A stretch of 19,517 bases of DNA from Flavobacteriaceae bacterium (GCA_014239895.1 JAAZXZ010000181.1:1-19517); one strand, 5' to 3'; numbered from the stretch's first letter, positions 6,804 to 16,381 are shown. Numbers and translations: made by a program. The notes: generated from the letters alone by a model not told the origin.

Positions 6804-9425
6804 ATGAATTCTCAAACAATAAGAAATAAATTTTTGGATTTTTTTGTTAGTAAAAATCATCAAATACATTCTTCTGCACCCATTGTTTCCAAAAATGATC
6901 CTAGTTTAATGTTTGTTAACTCAGGAATGGCGCCATTTAAGGAGTTTTTTCTAGGAGAATCTAACCCTAAAAGTAAGAGAATTGCTAATAGTCAAAAATG
7001 TCTTCGGGTATCAGGGAAACATAATGATTTAGAAGAAGTTGGAATAGATACTTACCATCACACGTTTTTTGAGATGCTTGGTAATTGGAGCTTTGGAGAT
7101 TATTTTAAGAAAGAAGCTATTGAATGGTCTTGGGAATTATTAACAAAAGTTTATAAAATTAACCCAGATGATCTATATATAACAATATTTTGTGGATCTA
7201 ACAAAGACAATATTCCTTTAGATACAGAAGCATATGATATATGGAAAAAAATACTTCCTAAAGAAAGAATATTAAATTTCGGAAAGAAGGATAATTTCTG
7301 GGAAATGGGAGATCAAGGTCCTTGCGGTCCATGTAGTGAAATTCATATTGATTTAAGGAGTGAAAAAGAGAAGAAAAGTGCGCCTGGAAGAGATTTGGTA
7401 AATAAAGATCATCCAAAGGTTGTTGAATTGTGGAATTTGGTATTTATTCAGTACAATAGGAAGGCAAATGGTAAATTAGTCAATTTACCTAAAAAACACA
7501 TTGATACTGGAATGGGGTTTGAGAGATTATGCATGGCTATTCAGGGAGTAGATTCTAATTATTCAACAGATATTTTTACACCTATCATTAGAGAAATTGA
7601 AGCTATTACTGCATTGGATTATGGTAGAGAAAATGATACAGATGTAGCCATGCGCGTTATATCTGATCATTTAAGAGCAGTTTCTTTCTCAATATCTGAC
7701 GGTCAACTTCCCGGCAATACTGGAGCCGGATATGTTATAAGACGTATTTTAAGGAGAGCTATTAGATATGCTTTTACTTTTTTAAACAAAAAGGAGCCTT
7801 TTATATATAGATTAGTTGGTGTTCTAGTTAAAAATATGGGAAGGGCATATCCAGAAATAAAATCACAAAGAAAACTAATAGAAAATGTAATAAAAGAAGA
7901 GGAGAGTTCTTTTTTAAAGACCTTAGATCAAGGACTGGTACTTTTAGATCAAATAATCACTTCAAGTAAGAAAAAGATAATTTCTGGAAAAAAAGCTTTT
8001 GAACTCTATGACACATTTGGATTTCCTGTTGATTTAACTTGTTTAATATTAAATGAAAAAGGGTTTAAACTTGATATAAAAGGATTTGAAAAGGAATTGG
8101 AGAATCAAAAAAATAGATCAAGAGCTGCAAGTCAAAAATCAGTTGATGATTGGGTAGTTTTGATTAATGATCCAGTACAAGAGTTTATAGGATATGATTC
8201 TCTAGAATCTAAGGTAAAATTAGTTAAATATAGAAAAGTAATTTCTTCTAAAGATGGAGAATTGTATCAATTAGTATTTAATTTAACACCTTTTTATGCT
8301 GAATCAGGAGGTCAAGTTGGAGACAAAGGCTATTTAGAGTCTCCCAATGGAGATATTATATATATAACTGACACCATTAGAGAGGGGAATCTATCTGTTC
8401 ATATAACAAAAAACTTACCAAAAAATATATCAGAGACATTTAATGCAGTAGTAGATAAAAAGCAAAGGTTTAGAACCCAGTGTAATCATACTGGAACGCA
8501 TCTTCTTCATCAAGCTTTAAGAGAAGTTTTAGGAGATCATGTTCAGCAAAAGGGTAGTAGAGTAAGTTCTGATCATTTGCGTTTTGATTTTTCACATTTC
8601 TCTAAAGTAAATATGGACCAGTTAACTGAAATAGAGAATTTTGTTAATGCAAGAATTGAAGGAAAATTAGATTTGGAAGAAAATAGAAATGTTCCAATTG
8701 ATAAAGCTATTTCTGATGGTGCAATTGCTTTATTTGATGAAAAATATGGAGATACAGTAAGGACGATTAAATTTGGAAGCTCATATGAGCTTTGTGGAGG
8801 AACTCATGTAAAAAATACTTCTGATATATGGCAGTTTAAGATAAAATCTGAGGGGGCTATAGCTTCAGGAATAAGAAGAATTGAAGCCATTACATTTGAT
8901 TCAGTAAAAGAATATTTTACAGATAAAGAAAGTGAGTATAATAAAACAAAAAAATTATTAAATAATTCGGGAGATATTGTCAAATCTATTGCTGAGTTAA
9001 TGGATGAAAATAGTAGACTAAAGAAAGAAAGAGATCAATTTATTAAAGAAAAAACTAATTCAATAAGTGATTCGATTAAATCTGAAATAAAAGAAAAGAA
9101 AGGAATTAGGTTTATTTCAAAAAACGTTTCTTTAAGTCCATCAGCAATGAAAGATTTAATTTTTACTCTTGGGAATGAATTAGATAATTTATTTATTATT
9201 CTAATTTCTGAATTTAATTCTAAAGTATATATAAGCTGCTATATTTCAAAAGATCTTGCAAATAGCAAAAAGTATGATGCACGTAAAGTAATTAGTGAAT
9301 TATCAAAACATGTTAAGGCTAATGGAGGCGGACAGCCATTCTATGCAACTGCAGGTGGAGATTATTTAAAAGGAATTAAAAAACTTTCTGATGCATCTTT
9401 AAATTATCTTAAAAAAAATCAATAA
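6804..9425 (+). CDS. alaS: Alanyl-tRNA synthetase
   Basis: This 873-residue class II enzyme charges tRNA-Ala in the cytoplasm. Motif 1 is seen as HTFFEMLGNWSFGDYF (about 86-101), and the catalytic domain runs to about residue 450. The editing domain, which clears mischarged Ser/Gly-tRNA, holds the zinc-ligand motif HTGTHLLH (562-569) and CGGTH (664-668). A coiled coil near 700-770 leads to the C-Ala domain, which contains GGGQP (841-845). Length and all domains agree with bacterial AlaS. The start MNSQTIRNKFLDFFVSKNH matches the family. The PLP enzyme gene begins eight bases after its stop, so the two are probably co-transcribed. Confidence 0.98.
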   Translation: MNSQTIRNKFLDFFVSKNHQIHSSAPIVSKNDPSLMFVNSGMAPFKEFFLGESNPKSKRIANSQKCLRVSGKHNDLEEVGIDTYHHTFFEMLGNWSFGDYFKKEAIEWSWELLTKVYKINPDDLYITIFCGSNKDNIPLDTEAYDIWKKILPKERILNFGKKDNFWEMGDQGPCGPCSEIHIDLRSEKEKKSAPGRDLVNKDHPKVVELWNLVFIQYNRKANGKLVNLPKKHIDTGMGFERLCMAIQGVDSNYSTDIFTPIIREIEAITALDYGRENDTDVAMRVISDHLRAVSFSISDGQLPGNTGAGYVIRRILRRAIRYAFTFLNKKEPFIYRLVGVLVKNMGRAYPEIKSQRKLIENVIKEEESSFLKTLDQGLVLLDQIITSSKKKIISGKKAFELYDTFGFPVDLTCLILNEKGFKLDIKGFEKELENQKNRSRAASQKSVDDWVVLINDPVQEFIGYDSLESKVKLVKYRKVISSKDGELYQLVFNLTPFYAESGGQVGDKGYLESPNGDIIYITDTIREGNLSVHITKNLPKNISETFNAVVDKKQRFRTQCNHTGTHLLHQALREVLGDHVQQKGSRVSSDHLRFDFSHFSKVNMDQLTEIENFVNARIEGKLDLEENRNVPIDKAISDGAIALFDEKYGDTVRTIKFGSSYELCGGTHVKNTSDIWQFKIKSEGAIASGIRRIEAITFDSVKEYFTDKESEYNKTKKLLNNSGDIVKSIAELMDENSRLKKERDQFIKEKTNSISDSIKSEIKEKKGIRFISKNVSLSPSAMKDLIFTLGNELDNLFIILISEFNSKVYISCYISKDLANSKKYDARKVISELSKHVKANGGGQPFYATAGGDYLKGIKKLSDASLNYLKKNQ

Positions 9426-9433
9426 TAAATTTC

Positions 9434-10375
9434 ATGGAATTTTCTAAAGATTTATTATTAGAAATTCACAAGCATATTAAGCCGTTTATAAATAGAACAC
9501 CTGTTTTGCAATTTGATTTTATTAATAATTTATGCAACTGTAACGTTTATTTTAAGTGTGAGAATTTTCAGAAAACAGGCTCTTTTAAAATAAGAGCAGC
9601 TTCAAATGCACTTAAATCTCTTTCGAAAAAATCTAAAGAAAAAGGGGTTATAACACATTCCTCAGGAAATTTTGCTCAGGGTCTAGCATGTGCATCCAAT
9701 TTGCAAAACATAAATGCTTATATAGTTATGCCAGAAAATGCTCCAAGAATTAAGAAAAACTCTGTTTTGAAATATGACATCAATTTGATTGAATGCAAAT
9801 CAACTCTTGAAGCTAGAGAAGAAACAACTTCTAACATTTTATTAGAAAATGATTTACATTTTATTCATCCATCTAATGATATTGATGTAATATTGGGGAA
9901 TTCAACTATTGGAACAGAACTATTAGAAGAACATCCAGATTTAGATTACATTTTAGCACCTATTGGAGGAGGAGGATTAATTTCAGGGATCGCTATAGCT
10001 TCAGATATTTTATCAAATAAATGTGAGGTAATAGGAGTAGAGCCCAAACAAGTAGATGATGCCTATAGGTCATTAAAGAGTGGAAAGATTGAATATAATG
10101 CTAGCACAAACACAATTGCTGATGGACTAAGGACAAATCTGGGTGATATTAATTTTCCAATAATTAAAAAATTAATAAGTAAAATTATTTGTGTAAAGGA
10201 AGATGAGATTATAAATGCTATGAAAATTTTTATTGAAAAATTAAATGTTGTGATTGAACCATCTAGCGCTGTAGCATTAGCTGGATTGATTGCTAAAAAA
10301 GAACTTTACAAAAATAAAAAAGTAGGAGTGGTTATTTCTGGAGGTAATGTAGATTTAGATAACCTACCTATTTAA
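9434..10375 (+). CDS. PLP fold-type II enzyme, serine racemase/threonine dehydratase family
   Basis: The 313-residue protein belongs to the serine/threonine dehydratase family. Lys52 in KTGSFKIR is the PLP-binding lysine, SSGNFAQG (76-83) is the substrate/cofactor loop, and GGGGL (178-182) binds the PLP phosphate. Ser77 aligns with the re-face catalytic serine of eukaryotic serine racemase, and Glu203 and Asp209 in GVEPKQVDD match its Mg site. This favours serine racemase or a small serine/threonine dehydratase over biosynthetic IlvA; there is also no C-terminal ACT domain. An odd point is Phe80 where relatives usually have His (SGNHGQ/SGNHAQ). Exact substrate is uncertain. It probably shares an mRNA with alaS and its 3' end overlaps the convergent glycosyltransferase gene by 12 bases. 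Confidence 0.9.
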   Translation: MEFSKDLLLEIHKHIKPFINRTPVLQFDFINNLCNCNVYFKCENFQKTGSFKIRAASNALKSLSKKSKEKGVITHSSGNFAQGLACASNLQNINAYIVMPENAPRIKKNSVLKYDINLIECKSTLEAREETTSNILLENDLHFIHPSNDIDVILGNSTIGTELLEEHPDLDYILAPIGGGGLISGIAIASDILSNKCEVIGVEPKQVDDAYRSLKSGKIEYNASTNTIADGLRTNLGDINFPIIKKLISKIICVKEDEIINAMKIFIEKLNVVIEPSSAVALAGLIAKKELYKNKKVGVVISGGNVDLDNLPI

Positions 10376-11218
10376 GAAATTAGAAAGAGCTCTTTTCCAT
10401 CTATGTTTTCTAATAAATTTACCTTGTTCCTTTGTAACAATTTTTTCTTTTCTTTTAAAAAGTGCATTAATATATCCAATCTTTGCAAAAAATATGATTA
10501 AAAACCTACCTGTATTAATCGAGGTTTTTAATACAGAAATTATACTTAATATAATTCCAAATCTCATCTTATACAAAGCCTCTCCTTGAAGAAATTTAGA
10601 ATTATAAGTATAATTTGCACCTGTAGGTTTTAGATGTTTAACAATTAACGATTTATCTGCTTTTATTTTCCAGCCATGATATTGTGCAATTAATACATCT
10701 ACTGTGTCCCAACCTATTGATTTTCTTAATCCTTGAATATCTTCAAAGCATTTTTTTCTATAGGATTTAATTGGACCTCTAACATGATTCTTTGATGAGA
10801 TTTTTTCATATACCCAATTGTTTTTTTTCTTTATGTATAGATTTCCTCCAGCTATTCCGACTTTTGAGTCTCCATTGAATATATTTATAATTGATTCAAG
10901 ATAATTTTCAGGTAATATAATATCAGAGTCAAATTTACATATTACATCATAATTTGAATCAAGCTTTTCAAGCCCTTTATAAAAAGTCCTAATCACTTTT
11001 TCTCCAGGAACATGTTCTTGCTTTGATTTTATGTTTATGTATTTAATCCACGAAAATTCATTAGAATATTTTTTTAGGATTTTTTCTGAATTATCAGTTG
11101 AACTATCATTTACAAGTAAAAGTATTTTTGGAAGCAATGTCTGTTTTACTATGGAGTCTATAGATTCCTGCAGATATTTTTCTTCATTAAATACAGGTAT
11201 TATAATATAAATATTCAT
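10364..11218 (-). CDS. Glycosyltransferase family 2
   Basis: The 284-residue protein has the GT-A fold of family 2: N-terminal IIIPVFNEEKYL (5-16), NDSSTDNS (37-44), the metal/nucleotide-sugar DxD as DSD at 97-99, and GWDTVD (169-174), the expected acceptor/catalytic-base region. A hydrophobic stretch near 220-250 could bind the membrane. It should transfer a sugar from a nucleotide-sugar donor to a lipid or polymer acceptor, but donor and acceptor cannot be read. It is the last gene of a minus-strand run with the methyltransferase, whose stop lies eight bases upstream, and the KAS III-like gene. Its 3' end overlaps the PLP-enzyme gene on the other strand. Confidence 0.92.
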   Translation of the reverse strand: MNIYIIIPVFNEEKYLQESIDSIVKQTLLPKILLLVNDSSTDNSEKILKKYSNEFSWIKYINIKSKQEHVPGEKVIRTFYKGLEKLDSNYDVICKFDSDIILPENYLESIINIFNGDSKVGIAGGNLYIKKKNNWVYEKISSKNHVRGPIKSYRKKCFEDIQGLRKSIGWDTVDVLIAQYHGWKIKADKSLIVKHLKPTGANYTYNSKFLQGEALYKMRFGIILSIISVLKTSINTGRFLIIFFAKIGYINALFKRKEKIVTKEQGKFIRKHRWKRALSNFLNR

Positions 11219-11226
11219 ATAATGTA

Positions 11227-11748
11227 TTATATTTTTTCTGCATATACTAAATAATATCTTGGAGCAAACAATCTAAGGAATGGCCTAACACCTATTTTTT
11301 TTACAGGATTTGTAAATTTTTTGGAATCTATAATTTTCCATCCTGTTTTATTAAGGAGCCAATTAAATTGCCAATCTTCAAATTCGTGAAAATGCCTATC
11401 TCTTTCATCATTATTGTTTTTATATGCACTTGCAAACCATAACCTTAATGGAATACTTGCTACTAGTTGTTTTGCTTTAATATCTTTAAGAACATTGTAG
11501 GGGTTAAGTAAATGCTCAAAAATTTCAAAAGCAGTTATTACTTCAGCATTTGAATTTATAATGCTAGACCTATCGATGTCAAGGTCTTCCCCAGAAGTAT
11601 TATTTACTTTATAGCCACTATCTCTAATTAATAATGAAAAGGGGTTTTCTACACCTAGATCTAGAATTAATTTATTTTTTTCTATATGTTTTTGTAAGAA
11701 ATCAAGTGTTATATTAAATCTTTTATATGGGAAATTGTCATTATACAT
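11227..11748 (-). CDS. SAM-dependent methyltransferase (class I-like)
   Basis: The 173-residue protein has the core of a small Methyltransf_11/23-type enzyme: motif I region LILDLGVENPFS (27-38), acidic SGEDLDID (52-59), and FEIFEHLLNP (75-84). Motif I is unusual in keeping only one of the usual glycines, so cofactor binding or activity may be altered. The C-terminal part has RDRHFHEFEDWQFNWLL (117-132) and a basic tail. Substrate is unknown; between a KAS III-like enzyme and a glycosyltransferase, a lipid or glycan substrate is plausible. It starts nine bases after the KAS III-like gene and runs eight bases from the GT gene, indicating one operon. Confidence 0.87.
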   Translation of the reverse strand: MYNDNFPYKRFNITLDFLQKHIEKNKLILDLGVENPFSLLIRDSGYKVNNTSGEDLDIDRSSIINSNAEVITAFEIFEHLLNPYNVLKDIKAKQLVASIPLRLWFASAYKNNNDERDRHFHEFEDWQFNWLLNKTGWKIIDSKKFTNPVKKIGVRPFLRLFAPRYYLVYAEKI

Positions 11749-11757
11749 TTATCAATT

Positions 11758-12816
11758 TTAATATTGATAAACCATTGCATTAATATGCATGCCAGCCCCT
11801 ACACTAGCAAAAATTATAATATCACCAGAATTAAAAACATGGTTGTCTAATTTTTTTCTTCGGATTAAATCAAACATTGTAGGAATAGTTGCAACAGAAC
11901 TATTGCCAAAATATTTAACAGTTAAAGGCATAATATCTTCGTCAAATTCCATGTCATATAGTTTATATAACCCTTTGCCCATAGCAGTATCCATTTTTGC
12001 ATTAGCCTGATGGAGTAATATTTTTTTTACATCAGATATTTTAATTCCAGCTTCTTCAATACACATTTTAATTGCATTTGGAACAGTTGTTAGAGCAAAT
12101 TCATAAACTTTTCTGCCATTCATCTTTATATATCTGGTATTATTATTTAAATTTTTATTGTTTGATTTCCCATAAAACAGATAATATAGCTCATCAACTG
12201 TATATGACTCAGTTTTATGAGATAAAATTCCGCCTTCCTCATCGGAATCTTCTATAATAGTTGCTCCAGCACCATCTGCAAAGATCATTGTATCTCGATC
12301 GTATTCATCAACTACTCTTGATAAAGTATCAGCTCCTATAGCTAGACAACGCTTTGCCATACCCGATTTTATAAAACTTTTTGCTTGAATAACTGCCTCA
12401 AGCCATCCTGGACATCCAAACAAAATATCATAGGCTACACATTGAGGATTTTTAATTTTTAATAAATTTTTAATTCTTACTGCTAATCCAGGGAAAACAT
12501 CTATTTCATCTGACTTATATTTTACATCTCCAAAGTTGTGAGCAAGGATAATATAATCGATAGTTTCAGGGTCAATATTGGCATTCTCAATAGCATTTTT
12601 TGCAGCAATAAATCCAAGATCAGATGCATTTAAATCTTTATTTGCATATCTTCTTTCATTGATTCCAGTAATTTTTTTAAATTTCTCAATGATCTCGGAG
12701 TTAGGTAAATCAACTTTAGTGCCATCTGAATTATAAAATGAACTTTTTATAAATTTAGAATTGTCTTGAACAATTTCTGGGACACAACTCCCACTACCTA
12801 TTATTTTTAGTCCCAT
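11758..12816 (-). CDS. KAS III-like 3-oxoacyl-ACP synthase (FabH family)
   Basis: The 352-residue thiolase-fold enzyme carries the KAS III catalytic triad: Cys135 in FGCPGW, His269 in LLHQANAKM and Asn305 in YFGNSSVATIP. It should condense an acyl-CoA or acyl-ACP with malonyl-ACP. Its place is not the usual plsX-fabH neighbourhood; it heads an operon with a methyltransferase and glycosyltransferase, so a dedicated role in making a special acyl chain, rather than general fatty-acid initiation, is likely but inferred. The start MGLKIIGSGSCVPE fits the family. gcvP lies 61 bases upstream on the same strand with no clear terminator, so read-through is possible. Confidence 0.95.
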   Translation of the reverse strand: MGLKIIGSGSCVPEIVQDNSKFIKSSFYNSDGTKVDLPNSEIIEKFKKITGINERRYANKDLNASDLGFIAAKNAIENANIDPETIDYIILAHNFGDVKYKSDEIDVFPGLAVRIKNLLKIKNPQCVAYDILFGCPGWLEAVIQAKSFIKSGMAKRCLAIGADTLSRVVDEYDRDTMIFADGAGATIIEDSDEEGGILSHKTESYTVDELYYLFYGKSNNKNLNNNTRYIKMNGRKVYEFALTTVPNAIKMCIEEAGIKISDVKKILLHQANAKMDTAMGKGLYKLYDMEFDEDIMPLTVKYFGNSSVATIPTMFDLIRRKKLDNHVFNSGDIIIFASVGAGMHINAMVYQY

Positions 12817-12877
12817 TTTTTAATTGTCAATTAGTTTCTATGTTAAACTTATTAAATATTAATAATTAATTAAAATA

Positions 12878-15724
12878 TTAACTGCTATATTCTTCTATTG
12901 AAATGCAATTACATATTAAATTTCTATCTCCGTGTGCATCGTCTACTCTTCTAACTGATGGCCAGAATTTATTTTCTTTTAAATATTTAATTGGGAATGC
13001 AGCTTGTTCTCTTGAATACTTATAATTCCAATTATCTGATGTAACCATTGAAAGTGTATGAGGCGCATTTTTTAGAATATTATTTTCATCATTTTCTGAA
13101 CAATTAGAGATTTCTTCTCTAATTAATAACATAGCATCACAGAATCTATCCAATTCATTCTTGCTTTCACTTTCTGTTGGTTCAATCATCAATGTTCCGA
13201 CAACAGGGAATGAGACGGTTGGAGCATGAAATCCATAGTCAATTAATCTTTTAGCAATATCACTAATATCTATGCCATATTCTTTAAATGGTCTGCAATC
13301 AATTATCATTTCATGTGCCGCTCTTCCAAATTCTCCAGAATATAGAATTTCATATTTTTTTGATAATCGTTCCTTTATATAATTTGCATTTAAAATTGCA
13401 ACTTTTGTAGCCTTAGTCAGTCCTTTTGCTCCTAGCATTGATATATATCCATATGATATTAGACATGCTAATGCTGAGCCATAAGGAGCAGCTGAAATAG
13501 CACTAATGGCATTTGACCCCCCTACATTAATAATAGGGTTAGAAGGGAGGAATTGAGCTAGATGCTCAGCCACACATATAGGCCCAACACCAGGACCACC
13601 ACCTCCGTGTGGAATTGCAAAAGTCTTATGCAGATTAAGATGACAAACATCTGCTCCAATTATTTTTGGATTTGTTATACCAACTTGAGCATTCATATTC
13701 GCTCCATCCATATATACTTGACCTCCATTATCATGAATAATATTTGTTATTTCAATTATGTTTGATTCAAAAACTCCATGGGTTGAAGGATAAGTAATCA
13801 TCAAGGCAGCTAAATTTTCTTTATTCTCAATAGCTTTTGCATTTAAATCGTCTATATCGATATTTCCTTTTTCATCTGATTTAACCACTATTACTTTCAT
13901 TCCTGCCATTACTGCACTTGCTGGATTGGTTCCATGTGCTGATGAAGGTATTAAACATATATTTCTATTATTATTTCCTTTGCTTTTATGAAATGCTTTA
14001 ATTACCATTAATCCTGCATACTCACCTTGAGCACCAGAATTAGGCTGTAATGATGCTGCAGAAAATCCTGTAATTTCTTTAAGCTGATTTTCAAGCTTTT
14101 TTAATACATAATTAAATCCTTCTGTTTGAGATTTTGGCGCAAATGGATGAATATTTCCCCAACGATTCCAACTTAATGGAAGCATTTCAGCGGCTGCATT
14201 TAATTTCATGGTACATGATCCTAATGATATCATAGACCTAGTAAGGGATAAATCCTTATTTTCTAGCGATTTTATGTATCTCATTAACTCAGTTTCTGAA
14301 TGATATGAATTAAATACAGAATTTGCCAAAAATTTAGTTTTTCTAATAAATGATTTACTAATATTATTCTCTTGTTTAATTTTATCTAATTTGGTAATTG
14401 TTTTTGTTGTTATCTTTGAAAAAACTGAAATTATATCATTTAGATCATCTTCAGTAGTTGTTTCATTTACAGTTATTGAAACTATATTTTCAGTTGGAAA
14501 ATAGAAATTTATCTCTTTTTCTTCAGCTTCTTTTTCTATATCATTCCTATTAGCTTCAATTCTTATAGTATCAAAAAACGATGAATTAAGCTGATTTAAT
14601 CCTAAGGATTCTAGTTTTTTTGCTAGTGTCACAGCATTAAAATGAACTTTATTAGCAATTTCTTTAAGTCCTTCAGGCCCGTGATATACTGCATACATGC
14701 CAGCCATAACTGCTAGAAGAACTTGAGCAGTACATATGTTTGATGTGGCCTTATCTCTTTTTATATGCTGTTCTCTTGTCTGCAGTGCCATTCTAAGAGC
14801 TTTATCTCCGTCAGCATCAATTGAAACACCAATAATTCTTCCAGGTATATTTCTTTTATAAGCCTCCTTAGTTGCAAAATATCCTGCATGTGGTCCGCCA
14901 TACCCCAGGGGTATTCCAAATCTTTGAGTTGTTCCAATTACAACATCTGCTCCAATTTTTCCAGGTGATTCCAGAAGGACAAGACTTAATATATCAGCTG
15001 CAACTGCAGTTTTGATATTATTTGAAATACATTTAGAAATAAATGAATTAATGTTTTTTATTTCTCCAGATGCTCCAGGGTATTGAATTAATGCACCAAA
15101 AAATGTAGAATCAAAGTCAAAATCTTCAGAATTACCAACAACTAATTCAATTCCAATTGGCTTTGACCTTGTCTTTAATACGGAAAGGGTCTGAGGAAAA
15201 ATATCTTTTGAAATAAAGAACTTAGATACATTATTATTTTTCTGATCTCTATCCCTTACAGCATATAATAGGCTCATTGCTTCAGCTGCCGCAGTACTTT
15301 CATCTAATAATGATGCATTAGAAATTTCCATTCCTGTTAAATCAGTTATCATAGTCTGGAAATTAAGTAATGCCTCCATTCTTCCTTGTGATATTTCTGC
15401 TTGATATGGAGTATATGCTGTATACCATCCTGGGTTTTCTAAAATATTCCTTTGGATAACAGCAGGCAAATACGATCTATTATATCCTAGCCCTATATAG
15501 GATTTAAAAACTTTATTTAATGCTGATACTTTTTTAAGATGCGTTAAATATTCAGACTCACTTAACTGCTCGTCTAATTTTATAGATTCTTTTAATTTTA
15601 TGTCATTGGGAAGGGTTTCATCAATAAGTTCATCAAGAGAATTGGCCTTGACTACTTTAAGCATTTTTTTGATATCTTCATCTCGTGGACCAATATGTCG
15701 TATTAGAAAAGATTCAGTATTCAT
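12878..15724 (-). CDS. gcvP: Glycine dehydrogenase (decarboxylating), glycine-cleavage P-protein
   Basis: At 948 residues this is the fused single-chain P-protein, close to E. coli GcvP. The N-terminus SFLIRHIGPRDEDIKKML is typical. The PLP-binding lysine is Lys700 in NLHKTF, followed by the glycine-rich HGGGGPGVGPI. The enzyme decarboxylates glycine and passes the aminomethyl group to lipoyl-GcvH, feeding methylene-tetrahydrofolate and CO2/NADH. GcvH and GcvT are not in this window. On the minus strand upstream is purE, after a 173-base gap. That gap holds no feature I can support; TACTTTTA at 15747-15754 is a near but inexact -7 match. Confidence 0.98.
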   Translation of the reverse strand: MNTESFLIRHIGPRDEDIKKMLKVVKANSLDELIDETLPNDIKLKESIKLDEQLSESEYLTHLKKVSALNKVFKSYIGLGYNRSYLPAVIQRNILENPGWYTAYTPYQAEISQGRMEALLNFQTMITDLTGMEISNASLLDESTAAAEAMSLLYAVRDRDQKNNNVSKFFISKDIFPQTLSVLKTRSKPIGIELVVGNSEDFDFDSTFFGALIQYPGASGEIKNINSFISKCISNNIKTAVAADILSLVLLESPGKIGADVVIGTTQRFGIPLGYGGPHAGYFATKEAYKRNIPGRIIGVSIDADGDKALRMALQTREQHIKRDKATSNICTAQVLLAVMAGMYAVYHGPEGLKEIANKVHFNAVTLAKKLESLGLNQLNSSFFDTIRIEANRNDIEKEAEEKEINFYFPTENIVSITVNETTTEDDLNDIISVFSKITTKTITKLDKIKQENNISKSFIRKTKFLANSVFNSYHSETELMRYIKSLENKDLSLTRSMISLGSCTMKLNAAAEMLPLSWNRWGNIHPFAPKSQTEGFNYVLKKLENQLKEITGFSAASLQPNSGAQGEYAGLMVIKAFHKSKGNNNRNICLIPSSAHGTNPASAVMAGMKVIVVKSDEKGNIDIDDLNAKAIENKENLAALMITYPSTHGVFESNIIEITNIIHDNGGQVYMDGANMNAQVGITNPKIIGADVCHLNLHKTFAIPHGGGGPGVGPICVAEHLAQFLPSNPIINVGGSNAISAISAAPYGSALACLISYGYISMLGAKGLTKATKVAILNANYIKERLSKKYEILYSGEFGRAAHEMIIDCRPFKEYGIDISDIAKRLIDYGFHAPTVSFPVVGTLMIEPTESESKNELDRFCDAMLLIREEISNCSENDENNILKNAPHTLSMVTSDNWNYKYSREQAAFPIKYLKENKFWPSVRRVDDAHGDRNLICNCISIEEYSS

Positions 15725-15897
15725 TTTAATGATGAATTAATGGATGTAAAAGTACTTAAATAATCATATTTTTATAATAATATCTGACATTAATTATTAA
15801 ATAAGATTATAGGCTAATAAGCTAGAAAAAAGGACAATCAAAATTTTACTCATCATTTTGGGCTGAGGGAGTTCCAATTTTATGGGTATTGCTATTG

Positions 15898-16380
15898 TTA
15901 TTTTAAATCTTTGTTTGAAGAAATTACTTTATTTTCAAGTTCTTTTTTATAGTCTTCAATTTTTTGATTTAATTCATCATTATTAGTTGCTATTATTTGT
16001 GCAGCAAGGATGCCTGCATTTTTTGAGCCATTAAGGGCTACAGTCCCTACGGGAACGCCATCAGGCATTTGCAGGATTGAAAGAATTGAATCCCACCCAT
16101 CTATTGAATTTCTAGATTTAATGGGCACACCTATAACTGGAAGAGTAGTTATTGAAGCAATCATTCCAGGCAGATGTGCTGCGCCACCAGCGCCAGCAAT
16201 AATCACTTTAATCCCTTTATTCTTAGCATTTTGTGCGTATTTAAACATCTTTTCAGGAGTTCTGTGTGCTGATACAATTTCTACTTCTGAATTTATTCCA
16301 AATTCATTTAGAATATCTATAGCATTTTGCATGACTGGGAGATCACTTTTACTTCCCATTATAATTCCAACTTCTAGCAT
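15898..16380 (-). CDS. purE: N5-carboxyaminoimidazole ribonucleotide mutase (class I PurE)
   Basis: The 160-residue protein is a class I PurE mutase, which turns N5-CAIR into CAIR in purine synthesis. Visible signatures are IIMGSKSDLPVM (6-17), SAHRTPEKM (37-45) with the catalytic His39, AGAGGAAHLPGMIA and GVPVGTVALN. The start follows the purK stop by one base (TAATATG), giving tight translational coupling, and PurK supplies its substrate. Length is normal; the C-terminal 20 residues are a lysine-rich helix. Confidence 0.97.
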   Translation of the reverse strand: MLEVGIIMGSKSDLPVMQNAIDILNEFGINSEVEIVSAHRTPEKMFKYAQNAKNKGIKVIIAGAGGAAHLPGMIASITTLPVIGVPIKSRNSIDGWDSILSILQMPDGVPVGTVALNGSKNAGILAAQIIATNNDELNQKIEDYKKELENKVISSNKDLK

Positions 16381-16381
16381 A

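Noticed and set aside
12817..12877. AT-rich gap between gcvP and the KAS III-like gene, searched for a promoter or terminator
   Set aside because: Only a 7-of-8 octamer match (12844-12851, minus strand) and weak AT palindromes are seen, which are expected by chance in such DNA.
15812..15826. Possible small hairpin in the purE-gcvP gap
   Set aside because: The stem has only five pairs with a bulge and no T tract, so it is not a credible terminator.
15797..15856. 19-residue minus-strand frame with a hydrophobic run (MMSKILIVLFSSLLAYNLI) in the purE-gcvP gap
   Set aside because: It resembles a tiny membrane or signal-like peptide, but has no convincing ribosome site and is too short to support without conservation data.
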